From contig CAKOPG010000007.1 in assembly GCA_934098745.1 (NCBI GenBank), positions 1 through 64,000 on the forward strand: a DNA stretch of 64,000 bases. Direction: 5' to 3'. A program made the position numbers and the translations under genes. Positions 45,674 through 54,689 of this stretch are shown in pieces (position 1 is the first letter of the stretch; every line of letters starts with the position of its first letter). The DNA is from an uncultured Bacilli bacterium (lineage in GTDB: Bacteria; Bacillota_I; Bacilli_A; RF39; UBA660). Below the pieces are notes generated by a model. That model ran no database searches. It worked only from the letters and a program-made list of their open reading frames with translations, and was not told where the DNA came from.

Positions 45674-46812
45674 TAATTTTCCTCCAGAATCGTCCTTTTA
45701 ATTGCATTGCAGGCTGCATCTATCTCTTTTTCTTCTAAGTAAGCATGCATGGGAAGTGATAGGCATGTATTACATATTTCTTCTGTATTGGCATATGTAA
45801 GCTGTAAGTTGCAGGGAATCATCCCTTGAAACGCCTGCTGCATATGCATAGGTTTTTTATAATAAATAGCAGTTGGTATTCCCTTTTCCTTTAATGCTTT
45901 CATTACCTCTTCTCTCTGCTTAAGAGAAGAAAGACGAATTGTATATTGTGCCCATCCCGAACGCATCCCCTCTAAAACCTTAGGAGTTTTTACATATTCA
46001 GCAAGGCGGTGTGTATAAGCATCTGCCACGCACTGGCAAGCTTCCATCTCTTCCTCAAAAAAGAGAAGCTTTTGCAATAATACAGATGCCTGCAGTGTAT
46101 CCAGCCTTGAATTCATTCCGATCCGTATATTGTCATATTTATCTGTTCCCTTACCATGAACGCACAAAGAGCGGAGCAGCCCGGCCCACTCTTCATTGTC
46201 AGTAAAAATTGCTCCTCCATCTCCATAGCATCCCAAAGGCTTTGCCGGGAAGAAAGATGTCGTTGAAATATCTCCAAAGCTACAGTTTCGTTTTTCCCCA
46301 ATCATACCTCCGAATCCCTGTGCTCCGTCTTCCAGTAAAAGCAGATGATACTTTTGTGTGAGTTCTTTGATTTTCCCAAATTCAGCAGGTTGTCCAAACA
46401 AGTCTACCGCCACAACAGCTTTGGGCTTAAGATCCGTAAAATGAAGTACCTGCTCAATAGCATACTCCAGACTTGAAGCACTGATATTATAAGTTTCCTC
46501 ATCAACATCCACAAAAATCGGTGTTGCTCCCAGCAGCGGAACAACCTCTCCACTGGAAAAGAAAGTAAAATCAGGCACAAATACAGCATCACCTTTTCCA
46601 ATATTCCAGGCCATTAATGCAAGCTGCAGCGCATCTGTTCCATTTCCACAAGAAATGCATTCTTTTACTCCCACATATTCGGCAAGTTTTTTTTCTACTT
46701 CCTTAACCTGCATACCGCTGATGAAGTTTGCTTCCTCACAGACTGTGCCTATTGCCGCATCTATTTCTTCTTTGTGCAGCTGATACTGTTTCTTCAAATC
46801 CCGAAATTCCAC
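45673..46812 (-). CDS. DegT/DnrJ family sugar aminotransferase (WbpE/WecE-like)
   Basis: About 379 residues. PLP lysine in SFFPAKPLGCYGDGGAIF, Asp in LLEDGAQGFGG, and FISGMQVKEVEKKLAEYVG at the N-terminus are typical of WecE/WbpE/ArnB enzymes. The start is a GTG (VEFRDLKKQYQL) with GAGG at six bases; longer in-frame ATG starts add residues unlike the family. The Gfo/Idh dehydrogenase directly upstream suggests a WbpB-WbpE style 3-oxo then 3-amino step on a UDP-sugar. Confidence 0.93.
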   Translation of the reverse strand: MEFRDLKKQYQLHKEEIDAAIGTVCEEANFISGMQVKEVEKKLAEYVGVKECISCGNGTDALQLALMAWNIGKGDAVFVPDFTFFSSGEVVPLLGATPIFVDVDEETYNISASSLEYAIEQVLHFTDLKPKAVVAVDLFGQPAEFGKIKELTQKYHLLLLEDGAQGFGGMIGEKRNCSFGDISTTSFFPAKPLGCYGDGGAIFTDNEEWAGLLRSLCVHGKGTDKYDNIRIGMNSRLDTLQASVLLQKLLFFEEEMEACQCVADAYTHRLAEYVKTPKVLEGMRSGWAQYTIRLSSLKQREEVMKALKEKGIPTAIYYKKPMHMQQAFQGMIPCNLQLTYANTEEICNTCLSLPMHAYLEEKEIDAACNAIKRTILEEN

Positions 46813-46864
46813 ACTAATCCTCTTTTCTGTTCTGTAAGTTCTGTAAATTGATGCCCTTCCTTGT

Positions 46865-47947
46865 CTACCTTTTATCAAAACGGCCTTTAAACTGCATTGT
46901 TTCGCATCTCTCTAGCGGAAGCTTTACCGTTTTTCCCTTTGCTGCCGAAAGATAAATGGCAAGTACCAGTTCGAGTGCTCTTCTTCCCGCTTTTGCATCC
47001 ACATAAGGCTGTCTGTCTTCCGCAATAGCACTGATTACATCTGCATAAAGCGGTGTATGCCCGTACCCGTACACATTAGGCGGCGCTTCATGATACTGCG
47101 CTTTTACCTCCTCGGGGTCATCAAGCATATCGGAGAAATTCCATTCCTCTATGATATTGACAGACTGGCCGCCTGCTTTTACTGTCCCTTTCTGACCAAA
47201 AAGGTATAATGTTTCCTCCAGATTCTGTGGATAAATATCAGTCGTTCCTTCAACGATGCCATATGCCCCGTTCTTAAATCTAACAAGCGCAATTCCAAGA
47301 TCCTCTGCTTCAATATAGTCATGATTCAGCCGATCTGTCATACCTACTACTTCTTCTATTTCGTCTCCCATCATCCAGCGCAGCAAATCAATGTTATGAA
47401 TGCACTGGTTCATCAGCGCGCCTCCATCCTGTTCCCATGTTCCTCTCCAGGTTGCTCGATGATAATATTCGTAATCTCTGCACCACCTGATATGAGCTGT
47501 TCCATAAAACATTTTTCCAAAACGGTTCTTCTCAACTGCATCACGGATCTTTTGGATCGATTTATTAAAACGATTCTGATGGCATGCACATACCTTCACG
47601 TTCTTCTTTTCTGCAGCACAAATTATTTTGTCTGCGTCCTCAAGGGAAAGAGCGATCGGCTTTTCAATGATCAAATTGCATCCGGCTTCAATACAGTCAA
47701 GCGCTATCGCTGCATGCTTTCCGCTCTCCGTAGCGATTGCTACAAGCTCTGGTTTTTCCTTTTTTAGCATTTCCCGGTAGTCCGTGTATTGTTTGACCTC
47801 ATCTCCCAGTTCAAACTTCAGCACTTTGTCCTTCATGTTTTCCGGTACAATATCACATATTGCAACAATATTCAGATCATTTGCCTTTGCTGCCGCTATA
47901 TGATTCGGTGAAATTCTGCCACATCCGATTAATGCATATTTAAGCAT
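46865..47947 (-). CDS. Gfo/Idh/MocA family oxidoreductase (WbpB/WlbA-like)
   Basis: About 360 residues. YALIGCGRISPNHIAAAK is the N-terminal NAD(P)-binding loop, LIIEKPIALSLEDA has the E-K-P motif with the catalytic-type Lys, and QCIHNIDLLRWMMG holds the substrate-site His. With the DegT aminotransferase it resembles WbpB/WlbA plus WbpE, which make 3-amino derivatives of UDP-N-acetylglucosaminuronic acid. WbpA and WbpD counterparts were not seen. The ATG overlaps the upstream stop by eight bases, with AGAGGGAAG before it. Confidence 0.92.
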   Translation of the reverse strand: MLKYALIGCGRISPNHIAAAKANDLNIVAICDIVPENMKDKVLKFELGDEVKQYTDYREMLKKEKPELVAIATESGKHAAIALDCIEAGCNLIIEKPIALSLEDADKIICAAEKKNVKVCACHQNRFNKSIQKIRDAVEKNRFGKMFYGTAHIRWCRDYEYYHRATWRGTWEQDGGALMNQCIHNIDLLRWMMGDEIEEVVGMTDRLNHDYIEAEDLGIALVRFKNGAYGIVEGTTDIYPQNLEETLYLFGQKGTVKAGGQSVNIIEEWNFSDMLDDPEEVKAQYHEAPPNVYGYGHTPLYADVISAIAEDRQPYVDAKAGRRALELVLAIYLSAAKGKTVKLPLERCETMQFKGRFDKR

Positions 47948-49064
47948 CTTCCCTCTTCCTTTCATCCATAACATATTCTATAATTGGCTTCATTAAATGC
48001 TCATTACTTATTCTGTGCTCTGTCAGCTTCCGAATAGTCTGTGCTGCATCTTTTTTGGTCATATGCCGTTTTCTTATGCTGTCAAAAAAAGATACTACCT
48101 TTTCCATATCAACTGCACTGGCATCATTAGAGCAAATCAATGCATAGGGGAAATCTTTCTCCAGCACATCTATCGGTGAACCAGAAATAATAGGAACCCC
48201 CTTTGCAAGGCATTCTCTTGTTTTCAAGGCACCAACTGCCTCTGAATAGCCTACCTTGTACATCCCGAAAGCAGCTAGGGCAATGTCTGCCTGATCATAT
48301 AATTTGTCCAGTTCTTCTCCTGATGTAACAGGATAAAAATCCACATATTCCTCTAGGCCATATTTACAGGTCAGCTTCTCGTATTTTTTCTTTTCCGGGC
48401 CGTCCCCCACAAGCATCAGTCTCACCCGATATTCTCTCTTCTTCTGATAATATCTGCTTAGACCTTCTATAATCCTCTCATATGCATGCTGGCGCTGCAT
48501 ATAGGCAACCCCTATCAGCGTAACTAATTTCTCCTTGTATTCTCCATCCACAAGTCTCATAGCATTTACGTTAATTCCATTGGTTGTCCTAATAGTAGGT
48601 ATTCCAAAAATCATATCATCGGCAGAATAGGTTACAAACCGATCTACATATTTTTTTAGTTTGGGTCTGTAAATCCTTTCTTTAATATAAAACGGCCAGG
48701 CATTCCACTTTGCAAAGTCATCTTTATCATAAGGATATGTGAATATTTCAATGACTACTTTACAATTCGGGAAATATTCCTTTACCTGTCTCCAAAAATA
48801 TAAATAATCATGGTCGGCAACACTTCTTCTTGCATAAATAAAGCAAGGATCATCCAATTCACGCAAAGCTTCCTCATAGCTTCTTTTAATAGATGCACTA
48901 GGAAAAAGCCCTATTATCCTTTGAAGCATGTTTCTTTTGGTTGCTCTTATTTCAATTTCCTTCATTTCAAAGTATTTGCTAAACTCTTCCATTTGCATGT
49001 CTATTTTTTTTGACACGCCTACTGAGCTTCGCCCTTCAAAATGTATATAATATCCTTTTTTCAT
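47940..49064 (-). CDS. GT4-like glycosyltransferase
   Basis: A 374-residue GT-B enzyme. RLMLVGDGPEKKKYEKL is the donor-domain glycine loop and GYSEAVGALKTRECLAKGVPIISG the GT4 C-terminal motif region, with E replacing the usual context of E-x7-E. The N-terminus HFEGRSSVGVSKKIDMQM is the acceptor-side loop. It is the first gene after the promoter candidate at 49083-49111, with GGGG and AAGG upstream of the ATG. Confidence 0.87.
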   Translation of the reverse strand: MKKGYYIHFEGRSSVGVSKKIDMQMEEFSKYFEMKEIEIRATKRNMLQRIIGLFPSASIKRSYEEALRELDDPCFIYARRSVADHDYLYFWRQVKEYFPNCKVVIEIFTYPYDKDDFAKWNAWPFYIKERIYRPKLKKYVDRFVTYSADDMIFGIPTIRTTNGINVNAMRLVDGEYKEKLVTLIGVAYMQRQHAYERIIEGLSRYYQKKREYRVRLMLVGDGPEKKKYEKLTCKYGLEEYVDFYPVTSGEELDKLYDQADIALAAFGMYKVGYSEAVGALKTRECLAKGVPIISGSPIDVLEKDFPYALICSNDASAVDMEKVVSFFDSIRKRHMTKKDAAQTIRKLTEHRISNEHLMKPIIEYVMDERKREDA

Positions 49065-49082
49065 CGCCTTTTTCCCCTATAG

Positions 49083-49111
49083 AGTATAACAAATTATTAT
49101 ATTCATGTAAA
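49083..49111 (-). promoter_or_regulatory. sigma-A-type promoter candidate within the locus
   Basis: On the minus strand TTTACA (49111-49106) is separated by exactly 17 bases from TATACT (49088-49083), in the 95-base gap between the BCCT gene and the GT4 gene. Each hexamer matches five of six consensus bases. The predicted start point would leave a leader of only about 12 bases before the ATG at 49064. If real, it starts a second transcript for the genes below 49 kb. Confidence 0.5.
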
Positions 49112-49159
49112 CCGAGCCCTATATGTGTTATCAACTCTGTCCCCTTTATATCTAAAACA

Positions 49160-50686
49160 TTACTTGCTTTTCGTTTTTTCTATTTGCTCTTTTCCTTCTT
49201 TAAAAAAACTTATAATAATCAAAACGATAACTATTCCTAGGGGGAATGCTGCAATAATACTTACCGATTGCAAATTACTCATGGAGCTTTCTGAAAACAC
49301 TAGCGCAATAGGTAATAAAATGAGCAGGATACACCACATAAACTGTATACTTTTACTTGGTTTCTGTTGACTCTCGAGTTTCCTGTAGCTATAACAGGAG
49401 GCTATCAATGCTATGGAATCAAATGATGTAGCATAAAACGCTATCATAGTAAGCAGTAGAACTATTAAAAACAACTCAGCCAATGGTATTGTGTGAATCA
49501 TAGAAATAATAACCTCATACAAATTCCCACTTTCTTGAAATTGTTCTATAAAATGTGCATCACCCTTGAGTTGTTTTCCCATTGAGTAGTTTCCTAATAT
49601 TACAAAACTTAATATGGTCGATCCAGCTCCAAATAAATACCCACCCATTATTATTTGTCGAACCGTTCTGCCTCTTGAAATGCTGCCAATAAAAAAAGGG
49701 GCCGCAACACACCAAACCATCCAATATGCCCAATAGTATATTGTCCAGTTTTGTGGAAAAAACGATGTCCTCTGTGGATCCGTATAAGTTGCTAATTCAA
49801 TAAAATTTTGTATCATCCTGCCCAGGCTTGAGAAGCCGGTTTCTGCAATATATTTTGTCTCTCCACCAAAAAGGAATACATAAAATAACATTCCAAAAAA
49901 TAAAAACATACACAATTTTGCCAATAGACTTATTCCCTTAAAGCCATGCAATAGCGAATATGTGTATACCACACAAGTCACAAGTAAAATAATAATTGTA
50001 ACAATTCTTTGATCAAAATGCAGGCCAAAAAGATCATTGATAACAGCAGCCATCAAAGGAGTTGCCACACTAAATGTTGTTGCCGTTCCTGCAATCAAGG
50101 CAAACACCGCCAAGAGATCTATTATCTTTCCCCATACTCCGTCTACAAGTTTCCCAAGTAATGGTCTACAGGCTTCAGAATACCTCTGTCGCTCTCTTCC
50201 CTTCACATGAAGCATAAATCCAAAGGCCACAGCCAAGACGAGATAAAAACTCCATGGAATAAAGCTCCAGTGAAAAATGGGGAATACTCCTGCCCACTCC
50301 TGTATACCGCCAAGTTCTTCTATATGAGGATCCATCGCATAAAGCAGCCATTCTGCAAAAGAATAAAAAAGAATATCGGCGGCCAAACCACAAGTAAACA
50401 TCATTGCCCCCCAGTTCTTAAAGCTATACTTTGGTTTTTCGCTTCTTCCTCCCAGAACAAGGTTCCCATATGGCGATAGTGCCAAGAAAATAGACGCCAA
50501 AAACACACCAAGACCAATTATTAAATAGTATATTCCCAATGTGTCTCCAAAGAAAAATCTTAAGCTACTCAGTTTTACATTTGCTTCCTCTGGAAAGCAC
50601 GCAAAAATAATACATATAATTATAATGCTAAGAAATGGCCCTATTGTTATAGTCCAGTCAATGCTTTTCTTTTCTGTATGCTTCAT
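49160..50686 (-). CDS. BCCT family choline/betaine transporter
   Basis: A 508-residue transporter with about twelve membrane helices. IYYWAYWMVWCVAAPFFIG continuing into SISRGRTVRQIIMGGY is the BCCT signature, whose tryptophans form the quaternary-amine cage. It is the last gene of the block containing licC- and licA-like genes, so choline uptake for phosphocholine decoration is the natural reading, with BCCT standing in for the usual LicB-type permease. Betaine or carnitine import remains possible. Confidence 0.92.
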   Translation of the reverse strand: MKHTEKKSIDWTITIGPFLSIIIICIIFACFPEEANVKLSSLRFFFGDTLGIYYLIIGLGVFLASIFLALSPYGNLVLGGRSEKPKYSFKNWGAMMFTCGLAADILFYSFAEWLLYAMDPHIEELGGIQEWAGVFPIFHWSFIPWSFYLVLAVAFGFMLHVKGRERQRYSEACRPLLGKLVDGVWGKIIDLLAVFALIAGTATTFSVATPLMAAVINDLFGLHFDQRIVTIIILLVTCVVYTYSLLHGFKGISLLAKLCMFLFFGMLFYVFLFGGETKYIAETGFSSLGRMIQNFIELATYTDPQRTSFFPQNWTIYYWAYWMVWCVAAPFFIGSISRGRTVRQIIMGGYLFGAGSTILSFVILGNYSMGKQLKGDAHFIEQFQESGNLYEVIISMIHTIPLAELFLIVLLLTMIAFYATSFDSIALIASCYSYRKLESQQKPSKSIQFMWCILLILLPIALVFSESSMSNLQSVSIIAAFPLGIVIVLIIISFFKEGKEQIEKTKSK

Positions 50687-50705
50687 TTCATTTTCACCAT
50701 TCCTT

Positions 50706-51419
50706 TTAATTTATGTATTTATCATAGCTCGCATCTCTAAATGCCAATTCTTTAAGATCATCAATTTCTACCACATCCCCATTTTGCATTTCCATGATAC
50801 CCAGTTCATATTCTTGCGGATAGCAGAATAGAGCTATGTCGTCCCAATAAATATCTCTATTTTGTTTCACTTCAAACTCATATTCTATATGCTTTTTCAA
50901 TTTATCTGCATCTTGTTCCGTCCATCTTGATACACTGTATAACTGCCATCCTCTTTTCCCCCCCATTCTGCTGCACTCAACAATCACTCCCTCTTTGATC
51001 CTTAACAGCCACTCTTTTGTCTCTTCATCTGTCCATACGCAATTGTAACCAGATCTTTCAAACTTTTTTGTCATAATTTCCTTATTACAAATTACCTGAT
51101 CTCCGTCAAGTATTATTGCGTTTTTCAAATGCTCTCTTGCCACATATAGTGAAGATATATTATTACTTGATTTATAATATGGATTTTCTATCAGCTGAAC
51201 CATCGGATACTTCCTCTTTATAACCTCAAACTGATCTTTTAGATAACCAACAACAATGTAAATTTCTGAAATTCCATTATAAATCAACGCATCTAAAGCT
51301 GTATCTATCATGCGTATTCCATTTACACAAACAAGGGGCTTAGGTTTTGTAAATGTGACCGGCTGCATTCTTTTTCCTATTCCGGCCGCCAATATGATTG
51401 CACGTTCCACGCTATACAT
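50706..51419 (-). CDS. licC: LicC-like CTP:phosphocholine cytidylyltransferase
   Basis: A 237-residue nucleotidyltransferase. AIILAAGIGKRMQPVTFTKP is the nucleotide loop, NNISSLYVAREHL and ILDGDQVICN carry the LicC-type choline-pocket and metal regions, and RDIYWDDIALF is typical of LicC. It activates phosphocholine to CDP-choline. The ATG lies five bases after the licA stop; a longer frame runs back into licA. Another nucleotidyltransferase specificity is unlikely with licA next door. Confidence 0.88.
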   Translation of the reverse strand: MYSVERAIILAAGIGKRMQPVTFTKPKPLVCVNGIRMIDTALDALIYNGISEIYIVVGYLKDQFEVIKRKYPMVQLIENPYYKSSNNISSLYVAREHLKNAIILDGDQVICNKEIMTKKFERSGYNCVWTDEETKEWLLRIKEGVIVECSRMGGKRGWQLYSVSRWTEQDADKLKKHIEYEFEVKQNRDIYWDDIALFCYPQEYELGIMEMQNGDVVEIDDLKELAFRDASYDKYIN

Positions 51420-51424
51420 TTTCT

Positions 51425-52318
51425 TTACTCTACACTTTCCAGTTCTCTCATAACAAACCAATAGTAATCCTTTGCATATTCATATTGCTTATATGCATAT
51501 TCTCCAAACTCAATGCCGAGGTGTCTCTTATACTCGCACCAATTACTCCATAGCAAGCCACAGACAGCCACATAACAATAAATCTTTATTCTGTCCGAAC
51601 ACTTACATTTTCCCCCAAAATAAATATCTATCAGTGAATCCATGTGCCTCTTATCATACATTGCATATATTCCAAACATGGCTATGTCCACATGTGGATC
51701 CTGCATTCCAGCATATTCCCAATCAATTAAACACACTTTTTCTTTCCCATCTCTATCGGTTGTAAACAAAAAATTATCAGGCACTGCATCAATATGAGAC
51801 AGACATTTCTCTGCATGACAACATTCTATATGCTCTTTAAGCAATAAAACATTATTTTTCACCGCTTCATAATCACAATAAATTGATTTTTCTCCTCTCA
51901 ACGATTCATAAAATTCAAGCATATTAAATAAATCAAATTCATATCCATTCAATTTCAAATTTAGCGAATGCAGTTCCTTTAGCCTCTCCATACATTTATG
52001 TACTTCTTCTTCATTATATGGATCACAGCATCTTGCATTTTCTATATATTTTGTTATTTTATAACCATTTTCTGGATTTAAATATATTACAAAATCTGTA
52101 ATTTCTGTTTTCTTAAGAGTTTGATATACTAAGTACTCTTGTTCCCGGTTAATAAGTCTATCAGTTCCCACCCCAGGAATTCTCATAATATACTTTTCGC
52201 CTCGGCATTCAAACACAAAGGAATTATTTGTCATTCCCTTTTTCAGCCATTTAATATTTTCTATTTTCGTTCGGTCTACCCCAAATTGTTTTTCAATAAT
52301 TTCTAAGGCTTTTGTCAT
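51425..52318 (-). CDS. licA: LicA-like choline kinase
   Basis: A 297-residue aminoglycoside/choline-kinase fold protein. CLSHIDAVPDNFLF carries the catalytic HxDxxxxN motif and CLIDWEYAGMQDPHVDIAMF the metal-binding D-W-E-Y motif of choline kinases. It phosphorylates choline for LicC. GGTGAATTA precedes the ATG; no tetranucleotide repeat typical of phase-variable Haemophilus licA is present. It follows the YidC-fusion gene after 15 bases and precedes licC after five. Confidence 0.9.
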   Translation of the reverse strand: MTKALEIIEKQFGVDRTKIENIKWLKKGMTNNSFVFECRGEKYIMRIPGVGTDRLINREQEYLVYQTLKKTEITDFVIYLNPENGYKITKYIENARCCDPYNEEEVHKCMERLKELHSLNLKLNGYEFDLFNMLEFYESLRGEKSIYCDYEAVKNNVLLLKEHIECCHAEKCLSHIDAVPDNFLFTTDRDGKEKVCLIDWEYAGMQDPHVDIAMFGIYAMYDKRHMDSLIDIYFGGKCKCSDRIKIYCYVAVCGLLWSNWCEYKRHLGIEFGEYAYKQYEYAKDYYWFVMRELESVE

Positions 52319-52333
52319 TAATTCACCATTTCC

Positions 52334-54397
52334 CTACATTTTTGAGTACTCTATCAACTTCTTTATTATATACCTTGCACCAATTTCCCCACTGCTTCCA
52401 ATGTTATACAAATATTGCTCACGCAATTTTCTGATTTCTTCTTTTGAAAAGCTTTCATCTGTTAACAGCTTTTCAACTACTTCATCAATTTTATCCAAAT
52501 CCTGAATATTAACTGATATACCAATTTTATCACGCACCACAATGTCAAATGCAGGTACGTTTATCTCCATGTAATCGGGATTCATTATCTTCATTGGGGT
52601 ATTTATAAATAAGGACGGCTTTAATGTTGTAAGTGAATACTCATAGGCAATACCCGACCAGTCCGTCATAAGAATATCTGCTCTAAAAACTGTTTCGTTT
52701 GAAGAAAAATCTAGTTGTAATTCAAAATCTTCTCTCTCCCTGTAACGTTGTTCCAGTTCATATAACTTTTCTCTGCAATGACGAACATATTGAGGATGTG
52801 GTCTCACGACAACATAGTATCCTTTGCCTAAAAGCTTACACAATATCTTGTCTATACAAGTATCTAAAATATTATCCTCTTGCCACGAAGGTGCTATTAA
52901 TATTGTTTTCTTATCATTAACAAAATTTGAATCATATTGATATGCTTCTATCATATTATCTATTAAGCCGGATCCAAATTCTACTATTGTTTTTTTTCTT
53001 AAATTATAAGTTTCTTCTTGAGCTCGTATTTCATTCTTGGCAAAAATATTAGAGGCAAATATCGTATCAAAATGGTCAAGTGCATGTTTACGAAGCATAA
53101 GGTTTACGCTTCCAATTCCATGATCTAAATATACATATTCTATATTTTCCTTTACCATAGAACGCTTAATATGATATTTTTGTAAATCTGGCATCGTCAT
53201 TACTACCATATCAGCTTCCATTTTCATCATTAATACAATTAGCTTTTTCTCATCAATGTAATATACCTTGAAATTTTCACTTTCCTTCGAAAACACTTCA
53301 TCCTGAGGATCACTCGTTATATAATGAATTATAATATCAGTTCTTTTTAGAATTGTTTCAATTACATTTTGATAGTATTTATAAAATCCATTTTTTTCAG
53401 AATAAAAAACCAACTGCTTGAGTCCAAATTTTTGAAATTTTTTATAATCCTGGTTTTCTTTTTTAATATATTTCTTTTCTCTCTTTTTTTTATTACAAGA
53501 ACTATACTGTTGAACTTTTTCCAGCTCCCTTTTGCTTATCTCAAGCGCTTCATAGTCAATATACTCTCGAGGATTGATGCAAAAATTCAGTAAATACAAC
53601 ACTATAATTGCAGCCAAATTGCTTACTATCCAATACATTCCTACTCCGGCAGGCACAAAAAATCCCAAGTAAAGTGATAATCCAACTGAAATAAGCAAAG
53701 TAACAATTTGGTTCATCTTTCCTTGCTCTGCTTGCAACACATTAGCTTTATTCTGTGCATAGCACATAAGCAATGAAGATAATGCCGCCAGTATCGGGAC
53801 AATAACAGTAACTCCAAAAGCTTCAATAGGAACTTGTCCTAAATCAATTCCCAAAAAATTCATATCCAATTCTGCAATTGTTCTAAGAATTTCTTGGGGT
53901 ATTATACCCCTATACAATTCAAAGCAATGTTCATTTGCCATACTTTCTACTATTTTTAGCTGAATAGAAGAGCTTTGCGAATCTGCTCCTGAGAACTGGC
54001 AATATATACTTGTCAGATTATTTATAGTTTCTTGCGAAACATGCAACAAATGGCTAATAGGTCTATAAATAACATCAACAACTCCCATCAAAACAATAAG
54101 TTGTAAAACCACAGGTACTAAATCAAGCATAGGATTATATTTTTCCTGCTTATAAAGTTTATATTCCTCTTCCGAAATCAAATCCTTATTTCCATAATAT
54201 TTTGCCTTAATTCGGTATATTTGTGGATACATCTTTACCATTTTGATCGAGTTCTTCTGCACCATTACAGATATCGGCAATAAAATTAATTTTGTAATGA
54301 CTGTGAATATTATTATACTTATTCCATAGTTATGTAAAATTTCATAGCATTTATACATAACCAACCCAAAAATATTCCCTATTGCCTGCGTAATCAT
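52334..54397 (-). CDS. YidC/Oxa1-like membrane domain fused to a CDP-glycerol glycerophosphotransferase-like domain
   Basis: A 687-residue fusion. Residues 1-280 match the whole YidC core: YGISIIIFTVITKLILLPIS with K36 at the conserved positive groove position, a cytoplasmic hairpin ending KLYKQEKYNPMLDLVP, and later helices near 185-215 and 222-262. No signal peptide or lipobox is present. A basic linker of about 60 residues leads to a TagF/TarF-like domain (about 345-687): VYLDHGIGSVNLML, VVVRPHPQYVRH and ILMTDWSGIAYEYSLTTLKP. Neighbouring licA and licC suggest CDP-choline as donor, in place of LicD. Confidence 0.9.
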   Translation of the reverse strand: MITQAIGNIFGLVMYKCYEILHNYGISIIIFTVITKLILLPISVMVQKNSIKMVKMYPQIYRIKAKYYGNKDLISEEEYKLYKQEKYNPMLDLVPVVLQLIVLMGVVDVIYRPISHLLHVSQETINNLTSIYCQFSGADSQSSSIQLKIVESMANEHCFELYRGIIPQEILRTIAELDMNFLGIDLGQVPIEAFGVTVIVPILAALSSLLMCYAQNKANVLQAEQGKMNQIVTLLISVGLSLYLGFFVPAGVGMYWIVSNLAAIIVLYLLNFCINPREYIDYEALEISKRELEKVQQYSSCNKKKREKKYIKKENQDYKKFQKFGLKQLVFYSEKNGFYKYYQNVIETILKRTDIIIHYITSDPQDEVFSKESENFKVYYIDEKKLIVLMMKMEADMVVMTMPDLQKYHIKRSMVKENIEYVYLDHGIGSVNLMLRKHALDHFDTIFASNIFAKNEIRAQEETYNLRKKTIVEFGSGLIDNMIEAYQYDSNFVNDKKTILIAPSWQEDNILDTCIDKILCKLLGKGYYVVVRPHPQYVRHCREKLYELEQRYREREDFELQLDFSSNETVFRADILMTDWSGIAYEYSLTTLKPSLFINTPMKIMNPDYMEINVPAFDIVVRDKIGISVNIQDLDKIDEVVEKLLTDESFSKEEIRKLREQYLYNIGSSGEIGARYIIKKLIEYSKM

Positions 54398-54402
54398 TTT
54401 TT

Positions 54403-54687
54403 TTATTTATCCTCTGTCTTTCCTTCATTATAAGTGCTATCTTCTTCCACATGGATTTCGCGCTTTTCTATTTTCTTTTCTTTCCTAAACACCTTTGCAA
54501 TTCTATGTCTGAATACAGTCAACAGTGCTCCTATTGCAACAAAAACTGCCGCAATTGCTTGTATCACATACGTTACAGCTGATGGATCAATATATGCATG
54601 TGCATTTAATGAAAAGAAAAACCACCATGCAGTAAAAAAATATGCAAAATTGCAAATCCACTTTAATCCTCTTACCCATTTTCTCAT
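54403..54687 (-). CDS. small membrane protein with YIDP motif
   Basis: A 94-residue protein with two hydrophobic helices (about 8-30 and 36-62) joined by AHAYIDPSAVTYVIQ, then a charged cytoplasmic tail with KEKKIEKREIHVEE. Small YIDP-motif membrane proteins occur beside sulfatase-fold or phosphodiesterase-like proteins in exopolysaccharide loci; no biochemical role is known to me. The gene is real: GGAGAGGAGC lies before the ATG, it is two bases from the sulfatase stop, and six bases from the YidC-fusion start. Confidence 0.8.
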   Translation of the reverse strand: MRKWVRGLKWICNFAYFFTAWWFFFSLNAHAYIDPSAVTYVIQAIAAVFVAIGALLTVFRHRIAKVFRKEKKIEKREIHVEEDSTYNEGKTEDK

Positions 54688-54689
54688 AA

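Noticed and set aside
51425..52318. Phase-variable tetranucleotide repeat as in Haemophilus licA
   Set aside because: The 5' end of the licA-like gene was read for CAAT-type tandem repeats and none is present.
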